NCBI GenBank assembly: GCA_017504165.1 | Contig: JAFVRR010000011.1 | Span: forward strand, 186,001 to 250,000 | Reading direction: 5' to 3' | Origin: Clostridia bacterium | GTDB lineage: Bacteria; Bacillota; Clostridia; Christensenellales; Borkfalkiaceae | Length of the DNA stretch: 64,000 nucleotides | In this document: positions 41,139-49,554 of the stretch, one piece after another | How positions within the stretch are numbered: position 1 is the first letter of the stretch | How the letters are laid out: every line of letters starts with the position of its first letter | Notes under the pieces: model-generated | Told to the model about the DNA's origin: nothing | Database searches by the model: none | Seen by the model: only the letters and a program-made list of their open reading frames with translations | Position numbers and translations under genes: made by a program

Positions 41139-42917
41139 ATGAAAAAGAAATTATTACTTACATCTATTTTATCTTTATTAATGTGTGTTTCGTTAATCGC
41201 AGGCGCAACTTTTGCGTTATTTACAAGCGAAGCAAACGTTAATATGACCGTAACTTCTGGTGAAGTGAAAATCGAAGCAAAAATTAGTGGCACTCAATAC
41301 AAAACTTTAACTGAAGACTATACTGATTTTACAGGTACTAAAGATTTAGACCTTGGCGGTTCAATTTCAGTTACGGATGATGGTAAAGTTGAATTTAATA
41401 AAATTCTTCCTGGCGACGGTATTAAATTTAATATCGAAGTATTAAACGGTAGTAACGTTAGCGTTAATTATAGAACTGTAATTACAAATAGCGCTACGTC
41501 AAACGCAGATTTATTTAGCGTATTAGCCGTTAAACTTAATGGTGAAGAATTTACAGGCGAAGCAGTTTCTAACTGGGCGTTACTTACTTCAGGTACTAAT
41601 GGAAATACCGTAGAAGTTGAAGTTGAACTTCCAGACACAGTAGACGGCGAAGAATATATGAACAAAACTTGCGAATTCAACGTTTTAGTAGAAGCTGTTC
41701 AAGGTAACGCTCCTGTTGCTAACGTTAATGCAAGTGGTACGACTAAAGATGAAACTATCGTAGAAGACGCTAAGGGTAACGAAGCCGTTGCTCCTGCAGG
41801 CGTACAACTTAACGACGGTGAAAAAACACTTACTTTACAAGTAAAAGAATTAGCCGAAGAAGATGCTAACACAGGCAACTTCTCTTTCGGTGATGATGCT
41901 ACAGTTTATGCTTATGACGTAAAAGTTCCTGAAGTTGCTGAAGATAACGATGAAGAAATTATCGTTACTATTAAAGTTCCTGCAAATCTTACAAACGTGT
42001 TTATGTATCACGGAGGCGTTGCTATGAATCGTGTGTCTGACGTTAATAATGTAGTTAATCACAATGATTTCTTCTATGACGAAGCAGGTTCCATCACTTT
42101 TGCAACTAAGACTTTCTCTAACTTTACTTTTGTAAACGTTGAAAAATTAGAAGGAACACTTGTATATACTGCTGACGAATTAGTAGCAGCTTTAGAAAAA
42201 GGCGAAGACGTTATATTAGCAAGCAATATCAAAATTAATCCTGCTAATATGAGTAACGCATACGGTACTACTGGTATTAACGTTAAAAACGGTCAAACTA
42301 TCGACGGTGCTGGTCATATCCTTGACATCAAGGGCGCAGGCGGTACTTGGGATAGTGGTATTAATACTACCGGCGGTATCATTAAAAACATAACCGTTAC
42401 TGGTTCTTTCCGTGGTATTTTCATTAACCACAATAGCACTCACAGTGAAAAAGTTGTTCTTGAAAACGTAATCATTGATGGAACGACTTACACTATTAGC
42501 TGTGACCAAGGTTTGTATCAAGGTTTTGAAGCTACTAACTGTACTTTCAACGGTTGGACTAGTTTCGCTGCTACGTTAGGCGAAGCAGTATTTGAAAACT
42601 GTATTTTTGGCGCTGGTTCTGGTTATAACTATAGCCGTCCATATGCTTCTACTTCATATATTAACTGTACTTTTGAAGCAGGTCACACGTTAGACCCAAG
42701 AGCTGAAGTTATTTTATACGAATGTAATTATAACGGAGTAGCCATCACTGAAGAAAACGTTGAAACCTTAGACTTTATTACTAACTTAGATAAAGTAAGT
42801 TTTGGAGATGTAGTTAATAGTGGTGATGAACTTCAAGACGCTATTAACAACGGCGAAGGCAACATAATACTTGGTGGAGATATTGACCTTAATGAAGGTG
42901 GCCTTGTTATTCCATAA
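41139..42917 (+). CDS. TasA-like N-terminus with middle domain and beta-helix; abrupt C-terminus
   Basis: 592 residues. Its first 35 codons are nearly identical at DNA level to the gene before (AGATFALFTSEANV), then comes a TasA-like domain to about 195, an acidic middle domain (about 200-335, VQLNDGEKTLTLQVKELAEED) and a beta-helix (about 340-555, with GIIKNITVTGSFRGIFIN and YINCTFEAG). The protein stops just after NSGDELQDAINNGEGNIILGGDIDLNEGG, a phrase that elsewhere opens a beta-helix domain. It therefore looks truncated, or it ends in a cap of the same type. No cell-wall sorting signal. SD AGGAGG. Confidence 0.8.
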   Translation: MKKKLLLTSILSLLMCVSLIAGATFALFTSEANVNMTVTSGEVKIEAKISGTQYKTLTEDYTDFTGTKDLDLGGSISVTDDGKVEFNKILPGDGIKFNIEVLNGSNVSVNYRTVITNSATSNADLFSVLAVKLNGEEFTGEAVSNWALLTSGTNGNTVEVEVELPDTVDGEEYMNKTCEFNVLVEAVQGNAPVANVNASGTTKDETIVEDAKGNEAVAPAGVQLNDGEKTLTLQVKELAEEDANTGNFSFGDDATVYAYDVKVPEVAEDNDEEIIVTIKVPANLTNVFMYHGGVAMNRVSDVNNVVNHNDFFYDEAGSITFATKTFSNFTFVNVEKLEGTLVYTADELVAALEKGEDVILASNIKINPANMSNAYGTTGINVKNGQTIDGAGHILDIKGAGGTWDSGINTTGGIIKNITVTGSFRGIFINHNSTHSEKVVLENVIIDGTTYTISCDQGLYQGFEATNCTFNGWTSFAATLGEAVFENCIFGAGSGYNYSRPYASTSYINCTFEAGHTLDPRAEVILYECNYNGVAITEENVETLDFITNLDKVSFGDVVNSGDELQDAINNGEGNIILGGDIDLNEGGLVIP

Positions 42918-42939
42918 ATTTAAATAAGTGAAATTTTGT

Positions 42940-42968
42940 GGTAGTTCCACAACTTTTGTGGAACTACC
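42940..42968 (+). other. Perfect 13-bp hairpin inside the operon
   Basis: GGTAGTTCCACAA (42940-42952), 3-nt loop, TTGTGGAACTACC (42956-42968). No T-run follows, so it is not a standard terminator. It may adjust mRNA stability or expression between the second beta-helix gene and the last gene. Confidence 0.75.
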
Positions 42969-42985
42969 TATTAATAGGAGAAAAA

Positions 42986-44179
42986 ATGAAAAGGAAAACA
43001 ATATTTACGTCAATCTTAACAATCATTATGTGTCTAAGCCTAATGGTTGGCGGAACGTTTGCCCTTTCAACAAGTGAAAGCAAAGTAAACGTTGCAGTTA
43101 CTTCTGCTAAAGTTAACGTAACTGCTACGATTGACCAAAGTTCTTTACAAACTAAAAAGTTATACGATACTACTTATACGTCTGGTAAAGACAATATGTT
43201 CGGTGGCGAAGCCTTTTTTACGAATGAAGGTTTAACTCTTTCAAACGTTGCAGAAGGTGATGGTGTTAAATTTAACATAGCTATTGCTAACGAAAGCACT
43301 ATTATGGTGAAATATCGCACCGTGATTTCTTGCATAAACGACGACGGCTTATTTGCAGGCTTAAAAGTTAATATTGCAGATAAACAAAGTTATAACGGCA
43401 AAGAATACGCTACTGATTGGGAAACTTTAGAAGTTGGCAACACCTTAGAAGACGTTGAAGTTTCTATTGAACTTCCAGATGGTGCAGGCAAGCAATATGA
43501 AGGAAAAACTTGCACTATTACATACTACGTGCAAGCAATTCAAGGTAATGCTTATACTGGACCAGAGGCAATTATTACTAGATATGATGAAGATAAATTA
43601 CCTAAAAATATACCACCTCTTACCACAGATATGAATGGTATTCCATTTCCTGATAACGTTCCTAACCCTGTAGATGTTGAAGCGGCTTGGACCTTTACTG
43701 CAACCGATACGGAAGAAACAGTTGAAGAAAGCCCTTATAAAAACTGGGTTTGCGATTTCGTTATTGAATGCGACCAAGCAGTTGAATACGGCGAACTTGG
43801 TTTGTGGGGAGAATATGGTGGATGGGAGTTTGCTTTTGGTAACCCGTTTGCACTTCCTGAAGGACAAACACTCTTTATGCTAACTTCAGTTGGTATGCCA
43901 CAAGATTATTATAATATTTGCACGATGGTTAAAGAATTTGATTGCGGTGTATTTAGAGGTCTTGAAGGCGAACAAATGAAAGGTAAAACTATAACCGTTT
44001 CTCTTTGCCTTATAAACCTTGATTATGCGGGTCAACTTATTTATGACGTTACTGGTAAAACTGATATAGGTCAAGTGACGTTTGATGAAATGTTGCAAGT
44101 AATGAAAAAGGAAAATTGGGCAGGCGCAATTGGTACAAACGTTCTAATTGCTAACCAAACTTCTTATACGTTTAATTAA
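42986..44179 (+). CDS. TasA-like secreted protein with unknown C-terminal domain
   Basis: 397 residues from the ATG at 42986, which has SD TAGGAG; upstream in-frame starts fall inside the hairpin and are rejected. SipW-type signal MVGGTFALSTSESKV (the usual Phe after AL is Ser), TasA-like domain to about 200, a Pro-rich joint (KLPKNIPPLTTDMNGIPFPDNVPNPVD) and a C-terminal domain (about 235-397) that I do not recognise. It contains WGEYGGWEFAFGNPFALPEGQTLFMLTSVGMPQDYY and, unlike the two proteins before it, no beta-helix. It is the last intact gene of the operon. Confidence 0.78.
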   Translation: MKRKTIFTSILTIIMCLSLMVGGTFALSTSESKVNVAVTSAKVNVTATIDQSSLQTKKLYDTTYTSGKDNMFGGEAFFTNEGLTLSNVAEGDGVKFNIAIANESTIMVKYRTVISCINDDGLFAGLKVNIADKQSYNGKEYATDWETLEVGNTLEDVEVSIELPDGAGKQYEGKTCTITYYVQAIQGNAYTGPEAIITRYDEDKLPKNIPPLTTDMNGIPFPDNVPNPVDVEAAWTFTATDTEETVEESPYKNWVCDFVIECDQAVEYGELGLWGEYGGWEFAFGNPFALPEGQTLFMLTSVGMPQDYYNICTMVKEFDCGVFRGLEGEQMKGKTITVSLCLINLDYAGQLIYDVTGKTDIGQVTFDEMLQVMKKENWAGAIGTNVLIANQTSYTFN

Positions 44180-44199
44180 TTTCTTTTTTAATAAAATAT

Positions 44200-44478
44200 G
44201 GTAATAAGGTTATCTTAAGTAAATGTACTGTTGATGGCGAAGAAATTACTATTGACAAAATAGTTGGCGAAGATGTTTGTGGCGAAGGTCAAATTTCTAT
44301 CGAACTTAAAAATGGTACGTATCTTTCTGCTTCAAATCTTGCTGATTATGTAACAATTTCTACTGTAGTTTATACTGCTGAAGAACTTTACAATGCATTT
44401 AATAGCGGGGATGGTAATATCACTCTTGGTGGCGATATAAATCTTGATGACCTTGCTGGTATATTAGGCAATAACTAA
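44200..44478 (+). pseudogene. Remnant of a further beta-helix paralog (C-terminal fragment)
   Basis: An open frame of about 92 codons with no start codon; the first in-frame stop upstream is at 44173. It reads KVILSKCTVDGEEITIDKIVG... and ends VYTAEELYNAFNSGDGNITLGGDINLDDLAGILGNN. The last part matches the end of the 592-residue protein (ELQDAINNGEGNIILGGDIDLNEGG), and the first part matches its VILYECNYNGVAIT. It therefore appears to be the 3' end of a deleted or recombined paralog left behind the last intact gene. Confidence 0.75.
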
Positions 44479-44505
44479 TAATTTGATTTTAAATTAACTA
44501 TAAGG

Positions 44506-44538
44506 CGGTATGGCAAAATTTGCCGTATCGTTTTTATT
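44506..44538 (+). terminator. Terminator at the end of the SipW operon
   Basis: CGGTATGGCA (44506-44515) pairs with TGCCGTATCG (44521-44530) with G-U pairs, then T-rich sequence. Confidence 0.8.
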
Positions 44539-44542
44539 TTAT

Positions 44543-44580
44543 AAAAAATATCCACAAGTTTATGCTTGTGGATATTTTTT
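44543..44580. terminator. Bidirectional terminator
   Basis: ATATCCACAAG (44548-44558) pairs with CTTGTGGATAT (44565-44575), A-run left, T-run right, between convergent genes. Confidence 0.85.
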
Positions 44581-45401
44581 TAATATACGTTTTCAATTAT
44601 AGTTTTTCTTTGTTCTAAAGGGGATACGTTGTAGCGTTTTTTATATACCGAATAGAAGTGTGGATAACTGTAAAACCCCGTCATTTCGGCAATTTCAGTT
44701 ATTTTAATATTTGAAGTCATCAATAGTTTTTTAGCGTGTGCTAATTTTTTGTTTGTAAAATACTCGTGAGGGTAAACACCAACTTCTTTTTTAAATAAGT
44801 TTAGGGTGTGAGTGTAAGAGAAGTTGATTTTAAGTATTAAATCTTTCAAATTTAGTGTAAAATTTTGTGGATTATCTAAAATATCTATAAGTTTAAGTAT
44901 CTCTTTCGAGTATTTTCTCTTTGGGGAAAGTAAACTTTTATGCGTTTTATACAGTTCTAAAATTAGCGACATATAAACGACGTTTAATATGTTGTGATAT
45001 TGCGGAGAATCGTCGGTTAGTTCAGTTAACTTAAAAACGTATTTTAATAAAAATTCTGAATACTCTTCGTCGATAGAGAATTTAATTATAGGGGTTTCTT
45101 TTAGTATATTATAAAACTCAACGTCAAGTTCTTTTAATTGATTATATAAAAAATTATTGTCTATACCAACGCAAATATAATTTAACGGCAAATTATCTAT
45201 TTGGTGGGTAGAATGTGTGTTATTAGGGGAAACAAAAACCACGGTGTTAGATTCTATAGTTTCATCTTTGCCATTAATTTTATGAATTATAGGTCCTTTT
45301 GTAACTACGCAAAACTCCCAAAAGGTGTGTGCGTGCGATATGGGGAATTCGTGGAATTGATAACCAACTCTAATTTTTCTATCTAAATTTAATATGTTCA
45401 T
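44580..45401 (-). CDS. AraC-family transcriptional regulator
   Basis: 273 residues: N-terminal cupin-like sensing domain (HEFPISHAHTFWEFCVVTKGPIIHKING) and C-terminal double helix-turn-helix (about 170-265) with LKDLILKINFSYTHTLNLFKKEVGVYPHEYF and the AraC signature TEIAEMTGFYSYPHFYSVYKKRYNVSPLEQR. It probably senses a sugar and controls the neighbouring oxidoreductase cluster. On the minus strand TTGACA-17-TAAAAT is at 45458-45430, with an operator-like repeat shared with the next AraC gene. No clear SD. Confidence 0.9.
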   Translation of the reverse strand: MNILNLDRKIRVGYQFHEFPISHAHTFWEFCVVTKGPIIHKINGKDETIESNTVVFVSPNNTHSTHQIDNLPLNYICVGIDNNFLYNQLKELDVEFYNILKETPIIKFSIDEEYSEFLLKYVFKLTELTDDSPQYHNILNVVYMSLILELYKTHKSLLSPKRKYSKEILKLIDILDNPQNFTLNLKDLILKINFSYTHTLNLFKKEVGVYPHEYFTNKKLAHAKKLLMTSNIKITEIAEMTGFYSYPHFYSVYKKRYNVSPLEQRKTIIENVY

Positions 45402-45429
45402 ATAATTTATTCTTTAATTTTTTGTAATA

Positions 45430-45458
45430 ATTTTATAACAAATGTAACGTTTTGTCAA
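45430..45458 (-). promoter_or_regulatory. Promoter of AraC gene 1 with shared operator-like motif
   Basis: Minus strand TTGACA (45458-45453), 17 bp, TAAAAT (45435-45430). The first half, GACAAAACGTTACA (45456-45443), recurs with one change before AraC gene 2. Confidence 0.7.
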
Positions 45459-45483
45459 TATATTTTATAATTTTTTAGAATGT

Positions 45484-46314
45484 TTATTTAAAATTACGTT
45501 TTGTAGGGGTTGATTTGAAATGCTTTACGTATATTCTATAAAAAGACACGTAGTTATTGTATCCAAGTTTTTCGGCAACGTCGTTAGGTTTTAAACCTTC
45601 TTTAAGTAATATTTCCGCTTTAGTTATTTTTTTAAGTTCTATATATTTTTTAGGCGTTTGCTTTAAATTTTGAGTAAATAGTTTATATAGATAGTTTTCT
45701 GAAATAAAGAATTGATTACAAACGTCGTGATAAGTGTTTACTTTTTCAATATTATCATTTATATATTGAATAATTTTATTGAGAATGGAGTTGGTTTCGT
45801 CACGTTCTAATTCTTCGTGCGTGTCGTTGTTTTTAATATTAATTAAAAGTTCAGAAATCAATAAGTTAACGATAGTTTCGGAATCGTTTTGCCATTTTGC
45901 ATCACTGCTTTTCTCGCTATAATAATCTAATCTTGTAAAAATAGACTTAATTATTTCATTTTTAGATACGTTTATCTTAGTAGGGTTAGTTATTTTTAAT
46001 AGTTTATTAAATTCGGGATTTTTTAAAAGTAAAATGTATCTTTCGTAATCGGCGTCGTTAGTCGTTTCAAAATAGTGATAGAGCATTGGTGGAGTAATAA
46101 TTAAATCGAACTTGTTACAATTAATTATCGTGTTTTCGTAGTGATACTTAAATTCGCCGTTAGCGACTAAAACTATTTCAAAAGTATCGTGAATGTGTTT
46201 AGACAGTACGTCTTTTGCCGAAAATTTATTATACCTATGCGCAATATAAAAATTATCGCTTATAAATTCTATATATTTAGTTGTTTTAGTAGTTGTTTTA
46301 ATAAAATTATTCAT
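45484..46314 (-). CDS. AraC-family transcriptional regulator
   Basis: 276 residues: cupin-like domain (KHIHDTFEIVLVANGEFKYHYENTIINCNKFDLIITPP) and C-terminal HTH pair (about 180-275) with NQFFISENYLYKLFTQNLKQTPKKYIELKKITKAEILL and NDVAEKLGYNNYVSFYRIYVKHFKSTPTKR. It diverges from the oxidoreductase operon at 46564. SD AAGGTG precedes the ATG. Its promoter overlaps operator-like repeats, suggesting autoregulation. Inducer unknown. Confidence 0.9.
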   Translation of the reverse strand: MNNFIKTTTKTTKYIEFISDNFYIAHRYNKFSAKDVLSKHIHDTFEIVLVANGEFKYHYENTIINCNKFDLIITPPMLYHYFETTNDADYERYILLLKNPEFNKLLKITNPTKINVSKNEIIKSIFTRLDYYSEKSSDAKWQNDSETIVNLLISELLINIKNNDTHEELERDETNSILNKIIQYINDNIEKVNTYHDVCNQFFISENYLYKLFTQNLKQTPKKYIELKKITKAEILLKEGLKPNDVAEKLGYNNYVSFYRIYVKHFKSTPTKRNFK

Positions 46315-46333
46315 ACTTTCACCTTTTTAGTTA

Positions 46334-46362
46334 ATTATAAAGAAATTGTAATGTTTTGTCAA
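46334..46362 (-). promoter_or_regulatory. Promoter of AraC gene 2
   Basis: Minus strand TTGACA (46362-46357), 17 bp, TATAAT (46339-46334). Confidence 0.75.
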
Positions 46363-46382
46363 TATTTTGTTATTGTTTTATC
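46347..46382 (-). repeat. Direct repeats, candidate AraC operator
   Basis: On the minus strand GATAAAACAATAACA (46382-46368) and GACAAAACATTACA (46360-46347) are direct repeats spaced 22 bp, the two-turn spacing usual for AraC dimers. A third copy lies at 45456-45443. Confidence 0.55.
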
Positions 46383-46497
46383 AAAATTATAAGAGTATAA
46401 TTATTGCAAGAGTTAATTATGGGGAGTATTAAACTTTTTTATTTAAATAAATATTTAAATTTTAAGAAAATTGAATATAAATTTAAGAATAATTAAC

Positions 46498-46526
46498 TTG
46501 TATTCTAATTTATTGAACGATATAAT
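46498..46526 (+). promoter_or_regulatory. Promoter of the oxidoreductase operon
   Basis: TTGTAT (46498-46503), 17 bp, TATAAT (46521-46526), before the gene at 46564. The stretch 46383-46497 holds no gene and no other clear signal. Confidence 0.6.
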
Positions 46527-46563
46527 TTTAATATATTAAATTAGAAATTTAAAGGAGTATTTT

Positions 46564-47514
46564 ATGATAAAAATTGGCGGTGTAAGTTTAGACGTTTCAC
46601 ATCCACTTGGTTTTTGTGAAGAACTTGAAAAGTATTGTATGGATATGAAATATGAATACGTTGCTAAAGCAAGCGACTTTAGGCAAGAATGTGAAGTTGA
46701 TTGGTTTGTTAAACGTTTTAATTTAGCTGGTAAAGTAGATAAAATTGAAGATATGGTTGACAAGGTTGACGTTAGTTTTATTCAATCTTGCAATTGGGAC
46801 AAGCATTTAGAGCAAGCAATGCCTTTTATAAAGGCGGGAAAACCAGTATTTATTGATAAACCTGTTATCGGAAACTTAAAAGATGCCGAAACTCTTAAAA
46901 AACTAGTAGATGACGGCGCGTATATAATAGGCTCTTCTTCGGCAAGACACGCTGATGAAATTCAAGCGTTTTTGAAAAAACCCGTTGAAGAAAGGGGAGA
47001 AATCCTTTCAATTTTCGGAACTTGCGGGGTTGACGAGTTTAATTATTCTATACATATTGTAGAAATCTTTGCCGAAATAGCAGGATGCAAAGCGGTTTCA
47101 TGCTCTTATAATGGTAAATGCGTAGCATCTGACGGCAAACACGTTGAATCTTATACGATTAAGTTTGAAAATGGCATTATAGCAACGTATAACACTTTTA
47201 TCGGTGGTTGGAGACCTTTCCATTTAACTATAATGACGACTAAAGGCTCTTATCAAATTGCCGTTGATAGTTCTAAAATTTACGTTGCTTTACTTAGGGA
47301 ACTTTATCGTGAACTTACTTATAAAAAGAGTAATTTAGCGTCAATTGACGATTTGATTAATTGCTCGCTTATTATGCTTTGTGGTAAAAAGTCAAGAGAT
47401 GAATTAAACGGCAAAGAAGTATCATTAAACGAAGTTACTTATAACGATAAGTTTGACGGGTACGAATTTGAAAAAAATTACGGTGCGAATGCATCCATTA
47501 TTTATAAGGATTAA
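46564..47514 (+). CDS. Gfo/Idh/MocA-family oxidoreductase (variant N-terminus)
   Basis: 316 residues. Rossmann-like N-terminal half with the family lysine in KPVFIDKPVIGN and IGSSSARHADE, followed by the alpha/beta domain (NGIIATYNTFIGGW). The usual GxGxxG is replaced by IGGVSLDVSHP, the same departure as in the gene at 52697 (GCENSHA), so these two form a distinct subgroup, possibly with altered cofactor use. First gene of the cluster; SD AAGGAG. Probably oxidises a sugar or cyclitol hydroxyl. Confidence 0.78.
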   Translation: MIKIGGVSLDVSHPLGFCEELEKYCMDMKYEYVAKASDFRQECEVDWFVKRFNLAGKVDKIEDMVDKVDVSFIQSCNWDKHLEQAMPFIKAGKPVFIDKPVIGNLKDAETLKKLVDDGAYIIGSSSARHADEIQAFLKKPVEERGEILSIFGTCGVDEFNYSIHIVEIFAEIAGCKAVSCSYNGKCVASDGKHVESYTIKFENGIIATYNTFIGGWRPFHLTIMTTKGSYQIAVDSSKIYVALLRELYRELTYKKSNLASIDDLINCSLIMLCGKKSRDELNGKEVSLNEVTYNDKFDGYEFEKNYGANASIIYKD

Positions 47515-47524
47515 GGAGTAAATT

Positions 47525-48520
47525 ATGGAGAACATTAAGGTTTTAGTTAATGGGGAATTTCGTGAAAGAGTTTTCGCTCAAAAATATTACGACAAAATGG
47601 CAAAATTTGGTGAAGTTTCAGTTTACGATAGAGTGGACTTTTCCGATAAAGAATATTATTTAAATTTCGTTAAAGGCGCAACCATTATACTTACTTCATG
47701 GGATAGCCCGGTTATTGATAAAGAAATATTAGACGCTTGTCCTAACTTAAAGGCGGTAGTTCACGGCGCGGGCTCTGTTAGACCTATAATTTCCGACGAG
47801 TTTATTGCTAGAAAAATTAGAATAACAAACTCTGCCGTTGCTATTGGCGAAGGCGTTGCTGAAACTGCTTTGGGTTTTGCTATTTCCGCTTGTAAAGGTT
47901 TTTATTGGCTTGATAGAGATACCTCTAATGGTTTATGGCAAGAAAATATTAAACAAACCGTTACGGATTTTTATGATATTAAAGTTGGCGTAATTTCAGG
48001 CGGTTTCGTTGGTAAACATATGGTTAAACTTTTACAAAACTTCCACGTAGACGTTTTATTGTACGACCCGTTCTTAAGTAAGGAAGAAATTGAAAAATTA
48101 GGGGCAGAAAAGGTTGAACTTGACGAACTTTTAAAAGAATGCGACGTAATTTCAATACACGCGCCAGGTATTCCTGCAACTGAAAATATGCTTAACGCAG
48201 ATAATTTACCACTTATTAAAGACGGTGCTATTTTAATTAATACCGCAAGGGGTTCTATTATTAATCAAGACGCATTAATTAAAGAACTTAAAACTGGAAG
48301 ATTTAAAGCGTGTCTTGACGTTACTTATCCAGAGCCACCGGCAAAAGACAACCCGCTTAGAAATATGGATAACGTTATTTTGACACCGCATATTGCAGGT
48401 ACTGCAACTAACGGTCTTAAAAGGGTTGCTCTTCACGTTTGTGATGAAATAGAACGCTTAACTAAAGGCGAAAAAATGAAAACGGAAGTCGATTTAGATA
48501 ACCTTTCTAAATTGGCGTAA
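47525..48520 (+). CDS. D-isomer-specific 2-hydroxyacid dehydrogenase
   Basis: 331 residues. NAD-binding domain GVISGGFVGKHMVKLLQNFHVDVLLYDP (about 153-180); the catalytic trio Arg, Glu, His appears in NTARGSIINQDAL, DVTYPEPPAKDNPL and LTPHIAGT. It would interconvert a 2-hydroxy acid and a 2-keto acid, for example a glyoxylate/hydroxypyruvate-type step after cleavage of a sugar acid. Follows the Gfo gene by 10 bp, SD AAGGAG; the next gene follows closely. Confidence 0.9.
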   Translation: MENIKVLVNGEFRERVFAQKYYDKMAKFGEVSVYDRVDFSDKEYYLNFVKGATIILTSWDSPVIDKEILDACPNLKAVVHGAGSVRPIISDEFIARKIRITNSAVAIGEGVAETALGFAISACKGFYWLDRDTSNGLWQENIKQTVTDFYDIKVGVISGGFVGKHMVKLLQNFHVDVLLYDPFLSKEEIEKLGAEKVELDELLKECDVISIHAPGIPATENMLNADNLPLIKDGAILINTARGSIINQDALIKELKTGRFKACLDVTYPEPPAKDNPLRNMDNVILTPHIAGTATNGLKRVALHVCDEIERLTKGEKMKTEVDLDNLSKLA

Positions 48521-48531
48521 TGAGGTATAAT

Positions 48532-49548
48532 ATGAAAAAACATGGTTTTGGTTTAATAGGTTGTGGAGCAATTGCTAAACTTCATGCAAGGGCAATTTTA
48601 GATATTGAGAATGCCGAACTTGTAGCGGTTTACGATTATAATTATGAATTTGGCAAAAAGTTTGCTGAAGAACACGGTTGTAAGGCATATAAAACACTAG
48701 AAGAATTTCTTGCTGATACTAATATTGAAATAGTTAATATTTGTACGCCAAGCGGTCTTCATTACGAGCAAATTATTTCCGCTGCTAACGCTAAAAAGAA
48801 CGTTATTGTTGAAAAACCTATCGTTATTACTCACGAGCAAATGGATAAAGCGATAAAGGCAGTTGAAGAAAACAAAATTAAAATTGAAGTTATTTCACAA
48901 CTTCGTTTTACTTATTCAATTAAAACGCTTAAAGCGGCAATCGATGAAGGTAAACTTGGTAAAATTTATATAGCGGACTATAGAATGAAATGGTATCGTT
49001 CGCCAGAGTATTACGCACAAGCAGGTTGGCGTGGTACTTGGGCTATGGATGGTGGTGGCGCTTTAATGAATCAAGGTATTCACGGTGTCGATATGATGCA
49101 ATACTTAATGGGTGGAGTTAAAAGTGTAACTGCCGATTGTAGAACCTTAAAACACAACATTGAAGTAGAAGATACCGCTAATATTTTAGTTGAATACAAT
49201 AACGGCGCAATAGGCGTGATTCAAGCAACTACAGTTGCTAAGCCGGGTTATAATAGAAAATTAGAAATTCACGCTGAAAAGGGTACTGTAATTTTATCCG
49301 ACGATACTATTGAAGTTTGGGATGTCGACGATATGGAAAAACCTGAACTTGGCGTTTCTATGGCTAAATCGGGAAGTTCGGCTATGAGTTTTTCTGAATA
49401 TCACCATAGACTTCAATTCTTAGATTTAATTGACGCTATTGAAAACGACCGTAGACCGCTTATTGATATTTACGAGGGTAAAAAACCGGTTGATATTATT
49501 CTAGCAACCTATGAGTCTAATAAAACAAAAACGAAAGTAAATTTATAA
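48532..49548 (+). CDS. Gfo/Idh/MocA-family oxidoreductase
   Basis: 338 residues from the ATG at 48532 (SD GAGGT; an in-frame start at 48520 sits in the previous stop). Canonical cofactor motif GLIGCGAIAKLHARAI (about 6-21), NVIVEKPIVIT with the EKP lysine, and the catalytic-domain WRGTWAMDGGGALMNQGIHGVDMMQYLMGG with the conserved H. Typical of sugar/inositol dehydrogenases. Substrate unknown. Confidence 0.9.
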   Translation: MKKHGFGLIGCGAIAKLHARAILDIENAELVAVYDYNYEFGKKFAEEHGCKAYKTLEEFLADTNIEIVNICTPSGLHYEQIISAANAKKNVIVEKPIVITHEQMDKAIKAVEENKIKIEVISQLRFTYSIKTLKAAIDEGKLGKIYIADYRMKWYRSPEYYAQAGWRGTWAMDGGGALMNQGIHGVDMMQYLMGGVKSVTADCRTLKHNIEVEDTANILVEYNNGAIGVIQATTVAKPGYNRKLEIHAEKGTVILSDDTIEVWDVDDMEKPELGVSMAKSGSSAMSFSEYHHRLQFLDLIDAIENDRRPLIDIYEGKKPVDIILATYESNKTKTKVNL

Positions 49549-49554
49549 TATAGT

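Noticed and set aside
38810..44179. LPXTG or other cell-wall sorting signal in the beta-helix proteins
   Set aside because: No LPXTG-like motif or C-terminal hydrophobic segment and positive tail is present in any of them.
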